This document shows, piece by piece, positions 1 through 7,682 of a stretch of DNA of 40,533 nt. The notes beneath the pieces are model-generated. The model was given only the letters and a program-made list of their open reading frames with translations. It searched no databases and was not told the DNA's origin. The position numbers and the translations under genes were made by a program. Origin of the DNA: Pseudomonadota bacterium (GTDB lineage Bacteria > Pseudomonadota > Alphaproteobacteria > Kiloniellales > JACOMY01); NCBI GenBank assembly GCA_029781795.1, contig JAKOWB010000372.1, forward strand, positions 1-40,533, read 5' to 3'. The stretch's first letter is position 1; the number at the start of each line of letters is the position of its first letter.

Positions 1-125
1 AAGCTGTTTTCCTCCAGCAGGTCGTAGATGGCGACGGCACGCTCGTGCTCCACCTCGGGACTGCGGCGCACGACGCTCTTCTCGTCGAGCGACAGCTTGA
101 CGAGGCGGGCCTGGCGCTCAGCCAT
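1..125 (-). CDS. UPF0262 family protein, N-terminal part (cut by window edge)
   Basis: Reading leftward from the ATG at 123-125, the 41 visible codons begin [20 protein letters not shown] and continue with [20 protein letters not shown]. The [16 protein letters not shown] stretch is what I remember as the N-terminal signature of UPF0262, a small alphaproteobacterial family of unknown function that usually follows hisD. Its start overlaps the hisD stop by 8 nt, so it is very probably translated from the same mRNA. The C-terminal part lies outside the window. The function is not known. Confidence 0.85.
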   Translation of the reverse strand, partial: MAERQARLVKLSLDEKSVVRRSPEVEHERAVAIYDLLEENS

Positions 126-1422
126 CGTTCGTCCGATTGCCACGAATGGCGAGGGAGAGGGCGTGCGCCGGCAGGCCCTCGGTCTCGGCGAGGCGGATGG
201 CGGCCGGCGCCAGGCGGGCCAGGGCCTCGGGCGTGCAGCCGACCAGCGAACTGCGCTTCATGAAGTCCAGCACCGAGAGGCCGGAGGAGAAGCGCGCCGA
301 GCGCGCTGTGGGTCGCACGTGGTTCGGCCCGGCGATGTAGTCGCCCACCGCCTCCGGCGTGTAGCGGCCGAGGAAGATGGCCCCGGCATGGTGGATCGTC
401 GGCAGCAGCGCCTCGGGGTCGGCCACCGCCAGCTCCAGGTGCTCCGGCGCCACGCGGTCGATCAGCGCCGCGGCCTCCGCCCAGTCGCGCACCAGGATGA
501 GGGCGCCGTGCGCCTGCCACGAGGCGCGGGCGATGGCGGCGCGCGGCAGGGTGGCGAGGTGCCCCTCCACCGCCTGGCCCACGGCTGTCAGGAAGGCCGC
601 GTCGTCGGCAATCAGGATGGCCTGCGAGGAGGTGTCGTGCTCGGCCTGGCTCAAGAGGTCGGCGGCGATCCAGGCGGGATCGTTGTCGCGGTCGGCCAGC
701 ACCAGGATCTCGGACGGGCCGGCGATGGAATCGATGCCGACCTGGCCGAAGACCTGGCGCTTGGCGGCGGCGACCCAGGCATTGCCCGGCCCGACTACCT
801 TGTCCACCGCCGCGATGGTCTGTGTGCCATAGGCCAGGGCGGCCACGGCCTGCGCGCCGCCGACACGGTAGATCTCGGTGACGCCTGCCAGCGCGGCAGC
901 GGAGAGGACCAGGGGATTGAGTTGTCCGTCCGGCGTCGGCACCACCATGACGCGGCGCCGCACCCCGGCGACGCGCGCCGGAAGCGCATTCATCAGCACC
1001 GAGGAGGGATAGGCCGCCGTGCCGCCTGGCACGTAGAGCCCGACGGCGGAGAGCGCGGTCCAGCGGTGGCCGAGGCGCACGCCGGCGGCATCGGTGAAGT
1101 CCAGGTCGGCCGGCGTCTGCCGGGCGTGGAAGGCCTCGATGCGCTCGGCTGCCAGTTCCAGCGCCGCCAGGGTCGCGGCCGGCACCCGGGCGCGGGCGGC
1201 GGCGACCTCGGCCGGGCCGATGGCAAGGCCGGTCGCCGCGGGATCGAAGCGGTCGAAGCGCCGGGTGTAGTCGACCAGCGCCTCGTCGCCACGGGCGCGC
1301 ACCGCGGCGATGATCTCGGCCACGCTGCGGCCGACCTCCTCGCTCACCTCGCGCTTGGCGGCCAGCAGGGCGCGGAAAGCGGTCTCGAAGCCGGCCTCGC
1401 GGGTCGAGAGCTCAAGCGGCAT
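118..1422 (-). CDS. hisD: Histidinol dehydrogenase
   Basis: A 434-aa protein catalysing the last two steps of histidine biosynthesis, the NAD-dependent oxidation of L-histidinol to L-histidine via histidinal, in the cytosol. Family landmarks are all present: [12 protein letters not shown] at about 131, GPGN at 211, IAGPSE at 233 and SQAEHD at 258. The zinc ligands and catalytic residues known from the E. coli enzyme match closely in position: Q259, H262, D361 and H420, plus the E327-H328 pair. Length is normal for the family. The start overlaps the end of hisG by 11 nt and the stop overlaps the next gene by 8 nt, indicating one operon with translational coupling. It looks intact and functional. 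Confidence 0.97.
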   Translation of the reverse strand: MPLELSTREAGFETAFRALLAAKREVSEEVGRSVAEIIAAVRARGDEALVDYTRRFDRFDPAATGLAIGPAEVAAARARVPAATLAALELAAERIEAFHARQTPADLDFTDAAGVRLGHRWTALSAVGLYVPGGTAAYPSSVLMNALPARVAGVRRRVMVVPTPDGQLNPLVLSAAALAGVTEIYRVGGAQAVAALAYGTQTIAAVDKVVGPGNAWVAAAKRQVFGQVGIDSIAGPSEILVLADRDNDPAWIAADLLSQAEHDTSSQAILIADDAAFLTAVGQAVEGHLATLPRAAIARASWQAHGALILVRDWAEAAALIDRVAPEHLELAVADPEALLPTIHHAGAIFLGRYTPEAVGDYIAGPNHVRPTARSARFSSGLSVLDFMKRSSLVGCTPEALARLAPAAIRLAETEGLPAHALSLAIRGNRTNDG

Positions 1423-2083
1423 CGACCGCCTCGCGGAAGCGCTCGACCCAGCGGCCGAGCTCGCGCGGCCGAGTCTTCAGGGCCGTGCGGTTGACGATCA
1501 GGCGGCTAGTCACCTCGGCAATGCGCTCGACCTCGACCAGGTCGTTGGCCGCCAGGGTCTTGCCGGTCGAGACCAGGTCGACGATGCGCTGGCAGAGGCC
1601 CATGCCGGGTGCCAGCTCCAGCGCGCCGTTCAGCTTGATGCACTCGGCCTGCACGCCGCGGCGGGCGAAGTGGCGGCGGGTGATCTCGGGGTACTTGGTG
1701 GCGACGCGGATATGGCTCCAGCGACCCGGGTCGTCGCCGGCCGAGAGCGCGGTCGGCTCGGCCACCGAGATGCGGCAGCGCCCGATGCCGAGATCCACCG
1801 GCGCATAGATCTCGGGATAGTCGAACTCCATCAGCACGTCGTTGCCGGCGACGCCCAGGTGCGCCGCGCCGAAGGCGACGAAGGTCGCGACGTCGAAGGA
1901 GCGCACGCGGATGATGTCGAGGTTCGGATCGTCGGTGGCGAAGCGGAGCTGTCGCGCCTCCTCGTCGGCGAAGGCGGGCTCCGGCCGCACGCCGGCGCGC
2001 GCCAGCACCGGTCCCAGCTCCTTCAGGATGCGGCCCTTGGGCAGGGCAAGCACCAGCTTGTCGTTGGCGGCGGCGTCGGACAT
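1412..2083 (-). CDS. hisG: ATP phosphoribosyltransferase catalytic subunit, short form
   Basis: A 223-aa HisG, catalysing condensation of ATP with PRPP, the first committed step of histidine biosynthesis. The N-terminus [18 protein letters not shown] and the later region [18 protein letters not shown] are typical. It lacks the C-terminal allosteric ACT-like domain of long HisG (about 290-300 aa), so by family knowledge it belongs to the short form that needs the HisZ regulatory partner; hisZ is not in the window. The start ATG at 2083 gives the usual N-terminus. It lies 54 bp downstream of the DUF2948 gene and overlaps hisD, consistent with a his sub-operon. Confidence 0.95.
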   Translation of the reverse strand: MSDAAANDKLVLALPKGRILKELGPVLARAGVRPEPAFADEEARQLRFATDDPNLDIIRVRSFDVATFVAFGAAHLGVAGNDVLMEFDYPEIYAPVDLGIGRCRISVAEPTALSAGDDPGRWSHIRVATKYPEITRRHFARRGVQAECIKLNGALELAPGMGLCQRIVDLVSTGKTLAANDLVEVERIAEVTSRLIVNRTALKTRPRELGRWVERFREAVDAA

Positions 2084-2137
2084 CGAACGGCTCGGGTCTC
2101 GTCAGGCTCGGCCGGGCCTGTCCCGGCGGGCTTTCCC

Positions 2138-2629
2138 TTAACCCGCCGGGGGTGGCTCGTCCAGCGAGTGGGACGGGCGCCACTGCGTCGGCCAGGCCTC
2201 GCCGAGGTCCTCAAGGAAGGCGGAGAGGCCGCCGGTCTCCAGCCGGATTTCGACGCCGGCTGAGAAGATGAGGCGGATCGCCGCGCCCTCCTGCTTGATG
2301 GTCAGCAGGTTCAGCAGCTGCTCGCGGTGCTTGGCATCGAGATTGCGCGACTTCACCGCCGTCACCTTCTCGAAGGCGACACCGCAGTGGACGCGGCTAT
2401 AGATCGGCCCGCCCTGGGCGAAGCTCGCATCTTCCCCGGCCTCGGGCGGCGGTGGCGCCTCGGGCTCGCGCTCCCACTGGAAGCGTGTGCCGACGAAGAC
2501 GAAGCGCTTCTCCTTCGCCAGCCAGGTCATGTCGCGCAGCCGCACCACGGCGTCCTGCAGACAGGCGGCCAGGACCGCCAAGTCCTCGGCGCTCGCCGCC
2601 TTCAGCTTGACCTGCCGCCCGGCCGCCAT
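2138..2629 (-). CDS. DUF2948 family protein
   Basis: A 163-aa protein of unknown function. It begins MAAGRQVKLKAASAEDLAVL and contains LRDMTWLAKEKRFVF followed by a variable linker and RVHCGVAFEKVTAVKSRN, which I recall as the DUF2948 pattern. Members of this family commonly lie between murA and the his genes in alphaproteobacteria, exactly as here. There is no signal peptide or membrane segment, so it should be cytosolic. It starts 17 bp after the murA stop. The conserved position suggests co-expression but does not show a role in either pathway. Confidence 0.85.
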   Translation of the reverse strand: MAAGRQVKLKAASAEDLAVLAACLQDAVVRLRDMTWLAKEKRFVFVGTRFQWEREPEAPPPPEAGEDASFAQGGPIYSRVHCGVAFEKVTAVKSRNLDAKHREQLLNLLTIKQEGAAIRLIFSAGVEIRLETGGLSAFLEDLGEAWPTQWRPSHSLDEPPPAG

Positions 2630-2646
2630 CCCCAGTCCTTGGTCCC

Positions 2647-3921
2647 TTAGTCCTTGAGGCGTTCGATCTCGGCACCGCAGGCGGCCAGCTTCTGCTCCAC
2701 CCGCTCGTAGCCGCGATCGAGGTGATAGACACGGCTGACCACGGTCTCACCCTCCGCCGCCAGGCCCGCCAGCACCAGGCTGACCGAGGCGCGCAGGTCG
2801 GTTGCCATGACCGGCGCGCCGGTCAGTCCCTCGCGACCGCGCACCAACGCCGAGGAACCGTGCACGTTGATCGAGGCGCCCATGCGCGTCAGCTCTGGCA
2901 CGTGCATGAAGCGGTTCTCGAAGATCGTCTCGGTGATCATCGAAGCGCCCTCGGCCGTCGTCATCATGGCCATGTACTGCGCCTGAAGATCAGTCGGGAA
3001 ACCCGGGAAGGGCTCGGTCATCACGTCGACGCCGTGCAGCCGGCCGTTCATGCGGCGGGCCAGCAGGCCGCGGTTGGTCTCGCTGAGCTCGACGCCGGTC
3101 TGCTCCAGCACGTCGGCCACGGCGCGGAGGTGGCCGAGGCGGGCGCCCACCAGCTCAAGCGCGCCGTCGGTGATGCCGGCGGCCATGGCATAGGTACCGG
3201 TCTCGATGCGGTCGGCCACGACCGGGTGACGGGCGCCGTGCAGGCGCGGCACGCCCTGGATGGTCAGGCTGTCGCTGCCGATGCCCTCGATGATGGCGCC
3301 CATGCGCACCAGGCACTCGGCCAGGTCCACCACCTCGGGCTCGCGCGCCGCGTTCAGCAGCCGCGTCGTGCCTTTGGCCAGGGCGGCCGCCATCAGCAGG
3401 TTCTCGGTCGCGCCGACCGAGACCTTGGAGAAGACGATCTCCGCCCCCCGCAGGCCCCGCGGCGCGCGCGCGTTGATGTAGCCGTCCTTCAGCTCGATCT
3501 CGGCCCCCAGCAGTTCCAGCGCCTTGAGGTGCAGGTCCACGGGCCGCGTGCCGATGGCACAGCCGCCGGGCAGCGAGACCTCGGCGTGGCCCTCGCGCGC
3601 CAGCAGCGGGCCCAGCACCAGGACCGAGGCGCGCATCTTGCGCACCAGGTCATAGGGGGCGCGGGTCGAGGTTATCTGGCGGGCATGCAGGGTCAGCGAA
3701 CGCGTGCCGTCCGCCGCCGTGCCGCTGCTCTGCTCGACGCCGAGCTGGGCGAGCAGGCCGGAGAGCGTGGCGATGTCGGCCAGCGCCGGAATGTTGGTCA
3801 GGGTCAGGGCGTCGTCGGTCAAGAGCGCCGCGGCCATAAGCGGCAGGGCGGCGTTCTTCGCCCCGCTGACCTGGATCTCACCCTTGAGCGGCCGGCCGCC
3901 GCGGATCCGGATCCTGTCCAT
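2647..3921 (-). CDS. murA: UDP-N-acetylglucosamine 1-carboxyvinyltransferase
   Basis: A 424-aa enzyme transferring enolpyruvate from PEP to UDP-GlcNAc, the first committed step of peptidoglycan synthesis. The K22-N23 pair in [10 protein letters not shown] is present. The catalytic loop Cys is C121 in [14 protein letters not shown], equivalent to E. coli Cys115, so the fosfomycin-target cysteine is kept rather than replaced by Asp. I chose ATG at 3921, preceded by a GGGTGAG ribosome site; a GTG two codons upstream (3927) is the alternative. A 109-bp gap with an imperfect GC hairpin separates it from the small gene upstream. Intact. Confidence 0.97.
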   Translation of the reverse strand: MDRIRIRGGRPLKGEIQVSGAKNAALPLMAAALLTDDALTLTNIPALADIATLSGLLAQLGVEQSSGTAADGTRSLTLHARQITSTRAPYDLVRKMRASVLVLGPLLAREGHAEVSLPGGCAIGTRPVDLHLKALELLGAEIELKDGYINARAPRGLRGAEIVFSKVSVGATENLLMAAALAKGTTRLLNAAREPEVVDLAECLVRMGAIIEGIGSDSLTIQGVPRLHGARHPVVADRIETGTYAMAAGITDGALELVGARLGHLRAVADVLEQTGVELSETNRGLLARRMNGRLHGVDVMTEPFPGFPTDLQAQYMAMMTTAEGASMITETIFENRFMHVPELTRMGASINVHGSSALVRGREGLTGAPVMATDLRASVSLVLAGLAAEGETVVSRVYHLDRGYERVEQKLAACGAEIERLKD

Positions 3922-4030
3922 GCTCACCCTGCCAATACCCCCACAAGTGCCAAGTGTTCAGGAACCGCCGGCCCGCGCCTCTGGTTCCGCCGGGCCGACG
4001 GCGGGTTCTAGACCAGGGGCAAGCATGCGC

Positions 4031-4228
4031 TCAAGGCTTCCGCGTCGTCGACCTTGGCGTGCCCTCGGGGTCTGCCTTGGGGGCCGCTTCGGCCGGCGGC
4101 GCAGCCTCCTCGTCGCGGGCCCGGGTCTGGGCCTTGCGGCGGCGAAGGTTCTCGCGCAGGGCCGCCGCCTGGCGTTCGCGCCGGGCAGCGGCCTCGTCTC
4201 CTGGTCCTGGGCTCTTCTGACGGGTCAT
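4031..4228 (-). CDS. Small charged protein upstream of murA
   Basis: A 65-aa ORF starting MTRQKSPGPGDEAAARRERQ and dominated by arginine, lysine, alanine and glutamate, with a helical core ending in LRENLRRRKAQ. This resembles a short alphaproteobacterial ORF of unknown function often found near murA, where the core pattern is LR.NL.RRKAQ. I chose the internal ATG at 4228 because the longer version to 4264 adds a proline/arginine-rich stretch unlike a protein start. No ribosome site is obvious. Function unknown; the tail is disordered. Confidence 0.6.
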   Translation of the reverse strand: MTRQKSPGPGDEAAARRERQAAALRENLRRRKAQTRARDEEAAPPAEAAPKADPEGTPRSTTRKP

Positions 4229-4370
4229 CTGGGCAGGCTGCCGGCCCCGCCGTGGCGGGGTCAAGGCGGAGCGGAGAAAAAGCCCGGCCGCGAGGCTTGC
4301 CTTTCCAGGTCGCCGGTGGCAGTGTCCCGGCCCGTTCGGCGGCCGGGCAAACCCGGGCCGCGCGCGGAAC

Positions 4371-4445
4371 GCTGCCGTAGCTCAGGGGTAGAGCACGTCC
4401 TTGGTAAGGACGGGGTCGGAGGTTCAATTCCTCTCGGCAGCACCA
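4371..4445 (+). tRNA. tRNA-Thr (anticodon GGT)
   Basis: A full cloverleaf can be drawn. The acceptor stem GCTGCC pairs with GGCAGC and is followed by discriminator A and an encoded CCA (4443-4445). The D-loop carries the usual AGCTCAGGGGTAGAGC. The anticodon stem CGTCC/GGACG encloses the loop TTGGTAA, giving anticodon GGT (threonine). The T-loop is GGTTCAATTCC. It is separate from the minus-strand host genes and directly abuts prophage DNA, so its 3' end is the likely integration target. Confidence 0.95.
4411..4445. other. Candidate phage attachment site (attL) in the tRNA 3' end
   Basis: Inferred from position only. Prophage genes begin about 117 bp after the tRNA, and temperate phages commonly use the T-loop and acceptor 3' part of a tRNA gene as the crossover core, regenerating the tRNA on integration. 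The second copy, expected at the other prophage end next to an integrase gene, is outside the window, so the exact core cannot be defined. Confidence 0.35.
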
Positions 4446-4562
4446 GCGCTTCCCCAGCAATTTGCTGGCTCTCCCGACGATCAGCACCACGACCTTGCCG
4501 GGGCCGAGTTTCCGGAACAGGCTGGCAACCGCTGGCAGAAAACGGGGGAGAAACGGGGGAGG

Positions 4563-4985
4563 ATGTTCGGCGCGCGTTCGACACTGCTGCTGGCGCTGCT
4601 GCTGCCCCTGCCGGCGCATGCCGCCTGCTACGCCTGGCCACTGCGCGGCGACCTCGCCTACGACGGCGACACGATCTACCTGACCATCCCCGATCTGCCT
4701 TCCGAGCTGCGCGACGTCTCGGCGCGGCTGCTGAACATCGACGCGCCGGAGATGGAGGGGAAGTGCGTCGGCGAGCGAATGCTAGCCATCCAGGCGCGCG
4801 ACGAACTGCGGGCCATGCTCGCCACCGCGAAGTCGGTCGAGGTCTGCCCGATCCGCTGGGACAAGTACGGCGGCCGCATCGACGCGATGGTCTGGGCTGA
4901 TGGCGTCGACGTAGGCGAGGAGATGGTGCGCCGCGGCCTGGCCAGACCCTATGCTGGCGGCAAGCGTGAAGGGTGGTGCGACTAA
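4563..4985 (+). CDS. Secreted thermonuclease-like (SNase-fold) protein
   Basis: A 140-aa protein with an N-terminal hydrophobic segment ending in AHA (about residue 20), read as a Sec signal peptide, so it should act in the periplasm or outside. The rest matches the staphylococcal-nuclease fold: DGDTIYL at 35, RLLNIDAPE at 55 with R55, D60 and E63 in catalytic positions, and KYGGRIDAMVW with R105. DVGEEMVRRGLARPY is the usual C-terminal helix. The start ATG follows GGGGGAGG at ideal spacing. It is the only plus-strand gene at this end and reads toward a convergent membrane-protein gene, overlapping it by 4 nt. It could be a phage-carried accessory gene or a host gene beside the att site. Confidence 0.85.
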   Translation: MFGARSTLLLALLLPLPAHAACYAWPLRGDLAYDGDTIYLTIPDLPSELRDVSARLLNIDAPEMEGKCVGERMLAIQARDELRAMLATAKSVEVCPIRWDKYGGRIDAMVWADGVDVGEEMVRRGLARPYAGGKREGWCD

Positions 4986-5536
4986 ACCAGGGTCGCGCCG
5001 ACCACCACGCCCCACGCCGCGCCCGTCAACCACTCCCCCAGCTCGGTCGCGCGGCGGCCCTTCGCCAGGCCCCAGCCGATGGCATAGGCCGGCGCCTTGA
5101 GCGCACCGACGGCGACCAGCCACCAGCCCGACCAGTCGCCCTGCAGCACCTGCGCCAGGCCGGGGCCGGCCGTGGCCGCTAGGCCGGTCAGCGCCAGCAG
5201 CAGGCCCTCGCGCAGCGGGGTCGAGCGCAGGTCGGCCAGCAGGATCTCCGCCCAGCGCCAGTCGCTCTCGCTGCCGGCACCGTTGTGGCCGAGATCCATG
5301 TAGGCGCCATGGGCGCGGGACAGCCCCCAGAAGGCGGCCAGGAAGCCCACCAGGGCCAGGCAGGCGGACCAGGCGCTGGGGGCCTCGATCGCGTGCCGGA
5401 TGGCGCCGACGTCGAGCGCGGCGGCGCAGGCGGTCAGCTTCAGCCAGCGCGGCGCCGGCAGCCAGGTCGGACCGCCGCGCCAGCGGTAGAGGAAGGCGCC
5501 GAGGGTGGCCGCGGTGAGGGCGGCAAAAACTGTCAT
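4982..5536 (-). CDS. Putative multi-pass membrane protein, prophage end
   Basis: A 184-aa hydrophobic protein with about four to five likely membrane segments: MTVFAALTAATLGAFLY at the start, ACLALVGFLAAFWGL near 60, LLLALTGLAATAGPGL near 112, WWLVAVGALKAPAYAIGW near 138 and a C-terminal TGAAWGVVVGATLV. A conserved-looking polar loop contains AHGAYMDLGHNG. I do not recognise the family. It is the last gene of the leftward late region and lies 7 bp beyond the 39-aa gene, so it is probably expressed late. It may affect the host envelope, but nothing in the sequence shows this. Confidence 0.7.
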   Translation of the reverse strand: MTVFAALTAATLGAFLYRWRGGPTWLPAPRWLKLTACAAALDVGAIRHAIEAPSAWSACLALVGFLAAFWGLSRAHGAYMDLGHNGAGSESDWRWAEILLADLRSTPLREGLLLALTGLAATAGPGLAQVLQGDWSGWWLVAVGALKAPAYAIGWGLAKGRRATELGEWLTGAAWGVVVGATLV

Positions 5537-5543
5537 GGCCGCC

Positions 5544-5663
5544 TCAATGCACTATGGGCTCTGGCTCGAAACCGAGGATGCGGGTCAGCTCTTCGAGCGG
5601 CACCGCCCCGCCCTCTTCCAGCGCCTCCAAGGCATCCTCAATATCGCGATCATCGTCCGTCAT
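5544..5663 (-). CDS. Small acidic protein (39 aa), function unknown
   Basis: A short ORF with a good ribosome site (GGAAGGAA, 7 nt before the ATG). It reads MTDDDRDIEDALEALEEGGA followed by VPLEELTRILGFEPEPIVH. The helix-turn with a VPLEEL..ILGF motif resembles the DNA-binding or partner-binding half of small antitoxin-like proteins, but no toxin gene lies beside it. It is between the lysis cassette and the terminal membrane protein. Length and acidity alone do not assign a role. Confidence 0.55.
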   Translation of the reverse strand: MTDDDRDIEDALEALEEGGAVPLEELTRILGFEPEPIVH

Positions 5664-5689
5664 GACCGAGTTCCTTCCGCAGGAGATTT

Positions 5690-5715
5690 GCCAGCAAGCC
5701 CGCCTAATTGCTGGC
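5690..5715. other. 8-bp stem hairpin behind the lysis cassette
   Basis: Perfect inverted repeat GCCAGCAA / TTGCTGGC with a 10-nt loop, located after the Rz1 stop and before the 39-aa gene. There is no T-run on either strand, so it is not a classical terminator. The same arms (CCAGCAA/TTGCTGG) form a second, almost loopless palindrome at 4454-4468 just behind the tRNA. Role unknown; RNA processing or a site-specific binding role is possible. Confidence 0.5.
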
Positions 5716-5738
5716 TCCGAGACCGATTTCCTCGGCGC

Positions 5739-6035
5739 CTACTTCTCCCGCGCGTCGGCCTCGGCCGAGCCATCGACCAGGCCGGCCACCCGTCCCAGCC
5801 GATAGCGGCAGTCGAGCAGCGCCGCGCGCAGGCGGACGACGTACTCCAGCACGGCGAACTCGGTCACCGGCGCCGGCGGCACGGCCGGCTCGGCGGCGCA
5901 GGCCAGCAGGCTCGCCGGGATCTGCTGCCGCTCGTAGACGCGCTGGATGACCGGCGGCGGGTTACTGCCCGCGCAGGCCGTCAAAGAAGCGCTGAGCAGT
6001 AGGGCTGAGAGGGCGGTCGTCTTCGGCCGGTGCAT
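5739..6035 (-). CDS. Rz1-like outer-membrane spanin lipoprotein
   Basis: A 98-aa protein starting MHRPKTTALSALLLSASLTA followed by C21. The LTAC lipobox predicts lipidation and outer-membrane anchoring. A proline-containing stretch (GSNPPPVIQ) follows, as is usual for Rz1. The first 74 nt lie inside the Rz gene in another frame, the embedded arrangement typical of two-component spanins. It partners with Rz to fuse inner and outer membranes at the end of lysis. At 98 aa it is longer than lambda Rz1, with a charged helical C-terminus. Confidence 0.85.
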   Translation of the reverse strand: MHRPKTTALSALLLSASLTACAGSNPPPVIQRVYERQQIPASLLACAAEPAVPPAPVTEFAVLEYVVRLRAALLDCRYRLGRVAGLVDGSAEADAREK

Positions 6036-6351
6036 GGCGCAGCTCCTCGAGGGTGGCTTCCAGATCGTCGCGGCGGGCGCGCTCGGCGTCGGCCGCCGCC
6101 TCGGCCGCCTGCAGCGCGCGGTCGCGGTCGGCCAGCTCGACCCGGCGCTGCGCCTCGTTGGCGGCGTTGGTGATGGCGAGGCCGTTGCTGTAGGCCGCCA
6201 GGCGCTCGGCGCGGGCACTATCGGCTTCCAAGGCCGCGACCTGCCAAGTGACCGCGACGCCGGCGCCGAAGGCCAGGGCATAGCCGACCCAGCCACCCAG
6301 CAGGCTGCTGCCGAGGCCGAGCAGCGAGCCGGCCCAGCCGGGGAGCTTCAC
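5962..6351 (-). CDS. Rz-like inner-membrane spanin
   Basis: A 129-aa protein with one N-terminal membrane segment (about residues 18-40, WVGYALAFGAGVAVTWQ) followed by a long alanine/glutamate/arginine-rich coiled coil to about 110. This is the i-spanin layout: membrane anchor in the inner membrane and periplasmic coiled coil. Its start overlaps the endolysin stop by 4 nt, and its 3' end contains the start of Rz1 in another frame. The neighbours (endolysin, holin, lipoprotein) make the assignment strong even though spanin sequences diverge. Confidence 0.85.
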   Translation of the reverse strand: MKLPGWAGSLLGLGSSLLGGWVGYALAFGAGVAVTWQVAALEADSARAERLAAYSNGLAITNAANEAQRRVELADRDRALQAAEAAADAERARRDDLEATLEELRHAPAEDDRPLSPTAQRFFDGLRGQ

Positions 6352-6812
6352 GGCGCGAACTCCGCGTGCCAGCGCACCAGGCCGCCTTCGCGCTCCAGGA
6401 ACTTCACCAGCCCGGGCAGGCCGCGGATCGTCACCTTGATCGCCTCGCCGTCGCCGCCGCCGACCGGCCGCACGTCGAAGGCCAGGCCGGCGAAGTGGCG
6501 CGACAGACGCGCCCGCTGGGCATCGCCCCAGGTCTCCATGATGGCCAGCAGGCCAGCGGCGATGCCATCGCGCGTCGTGGCCTCCGGGTTCGCGTCCACC
6601 CAGGCCTGTAGCTGGTCGCGCTCGGCCGTCGCGCGGTAGGTCTCGGCGATCCAGCGGCGGTTCAAGACGATGTTGCTCGCCATGGCCTGCGCCTGGTCGG
6701 CCAGCCCGCGACGGCCGGAGGTGAAGACCACGTCGGGATGCTTGGCCAGCAGGGCCAGCGCGGCCGCGCGGGCGGACGGGGCGAGGTTGAGGCGATCGAC
6801 AGCATCGCTCAT
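6348..6812 (-). CDS. M15-type peptidase endolysin
   Basis: A 154-aa protein that should cleave peptide cross-links of murein. The zinc-site pattern of the M15 (VanY/D-Ala-D-Ala carboxypeptidase) family is visible: VFTSGRRG at about 29, SRHFAGLAFDV with H106 and D113, and a terminal RWHAEF with H149. There is no signal peptide, so release by the holin is expected. The ATG at 6812 lies 5 bp after the holin stop, and the 3' end overlaps the Rz start. Length fits a single-domain endolysin without a separate wall-binding domain. Confidence 0.88.
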   Translation of the reverse strand: MSDAVDRLNLAPSARAAALALLAKHPDVVFTSGRRGLADQAQAMASNIVLNRRWIAETYRATAERDQLQAWVDANPEATTRDGIAAGLLAIMETWGDAQRARLSRHFAGLAFDVRPVGGGDGEAIKVTIRGLPGLVKFLEREGGLVRWHAEFAP

Positions 6813-6817
6813 GACGG

Positions 6818-7189
6818 TCACTCCTTCGGGGGTTCGGGATCGACGGGCGCGGCGGGCGTCGCCGGCGCGGGCAGCTCGCGGTCGCGGAAGCGCAGCACCA
6901 GGTCTTCGATGAACTCGGGGCCGAAGTAGGAGAGGAGCGCGACGGCGGCGTAGCTCGCCTTCTCGCCGAGGTTCATGGCCTCGGAGAGACCCGCCCCGAC
7001 GAAGCCGGAGAAGACGGCCAGCACGGCTTCCCAGGCCAGGACCCTGGGCGACCAGCGCCGAGTGCCCATGCGCTCCTTGCGCGCCCAGCGCGCGGCACGG
7101 GCCAGGCCGCCGACCAGCAGGCCCAGGATCACCAGCTCCCACAGGTTCGCCAACAGGCGAACCACGCCGCCCCCTTCGCCGTCGTTCAT
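6818..7189 (-). CDS. Putative phage holin
   Basis: A 123-aa membrane protein with three predicted helices: residues about 12-32 (ANLWELVILGLLVGGLA), 50-70 (AWEAVLAVFSGFVGAGL) and 77-92 (KASYAAVALLSYFG). An acidic/proline-rich cytoplasmic-looking tail carries PEFIEDLVLRFRD. Three helices and the position directly before the endolysin fit a class I holin that permeabilises the inner membrane. Its start overlaps the 47-aa membrane ORF upstream (TGATG), so the two are translationally coupled. I cannot assign a specific holin family. Confidence 0.78.
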   Translation of the reverse strand: MNDGEGGGVVRLLANLWELVILGLLVGGLARAARWARKERMGTRRWSPRVLAWEAVLAVFSGFVGAGLSEAMNLGEKASYAAVALLSYFGPEFIEDLVLRFRDRELPAPATPAAPVDPEPPKE

Positions 7190-7332
7190 CACCAGACCCC
7201 CAGGTGTTTGAGCAGGCCGTAAAGCGCAAGCGCACCGCCAAGAGCGATTGCCGCGGCCAGAACCTTGTCCACCGGCCCGCCACAGCGTCGCGTGCGCCAG
7301 GCCCGCAGCGGGCAGAAGCGGCCGCCGATCAT
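7189..7332 (-). CDS. Small single-pass membrane protein upstream of the holin
   Basis: A 47-aa ORF beginning MIGGRFCPLRAWRTRRCGG with one hydrophobic helix (VLAAAIALGGALALYGLL). Its stop overlaps the holin start (TGATG), and its ATG lies 3 bp after the upstream stop, so it sits in a tight operon. The position suggests a second lysis protein such as an antiholin or a second small holin, but there is no sequence evidence beyond topology (positive N-terminal part, one helix). Confidence 0.6.
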   Translation of the reverse strand: MIGGRFCPLRAWRTRRCGGPVDKVLAAAIALGGALALYGLLKHLGVW

Positions 7333-7335
7333 CTG

Positions 7336-7680
7336 TCAGGCCTCCATCGCCAGGATGGTATCGGGGTCGCCGCCGATGGCGGACAGCAGACCCCGCACTT
7401 CGGCGTCGTCGCTGTCGATCACAGAGGCTGCAGACCACCGCTCGTAGGCCAGGACGCCCGGACCGCCGAGGGCGGCCATGGCAGCATCGAACAAGCCTGC
7501 GGCACTGAGGCGGTCGATGATGAGCAGCTTGCGCACCTCCCAGCGGGTCGGCGGCTGGGGTGGCGGTTCCGGGCTCTCGACCCAATGCCAGCCCGGCTTG
7601 CCGGCGGGGTCCGCGGGCTTCGTAGCGAAGAAGCCGTAGCGCAGCAGGTTGTCGCTGCCGTCGAGCAGGGCAAAGCGCAT
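7336..7680 (-). CDS. Tail-associated or assembly protein, unknown
   Basis: A 114-aa protein beginning MRFALLDGSDNLLRYGFFAT, with a middle proline run (PEPPPQPPTRW) and a helical C-terminal half (EVRKLLIIDRLSAAGLFDAA). Phage proteins of this shape often follow tail fibre or receptor-binding genes and can act as assembly chaperones, and here it directly follows the SPRY-type tail protein. I do not recognise a named family. The start ATG at 7680 is 2 bp after the upstream stop. Confidence 0.65.
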   Translation of the reverse strand: MRFALLDGSDNLLRYGFFATKPADPAGKPGWHWVESPEPPPQPPTRWEVRKLLIIDRLSAAGLFDAAMAALGGPGVLAYERWSAASVIDSDDAEVRGLLSAIGGDPDTILAMEA

Positions 7681-7682
7681 GG

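Noticed and set aside
3961..4008. Terminator hairpin between the small ORF and murA
   Set aside because: Imperfect GC-rich pairing with bulges and no T-run on either strand.
5544..5663. Complete toxin-antitoxin system with the 39-aa acidic protein
   Set aside because: No plausible toxin gene adjoins it; neighbours are a spanin and a membrane protein.
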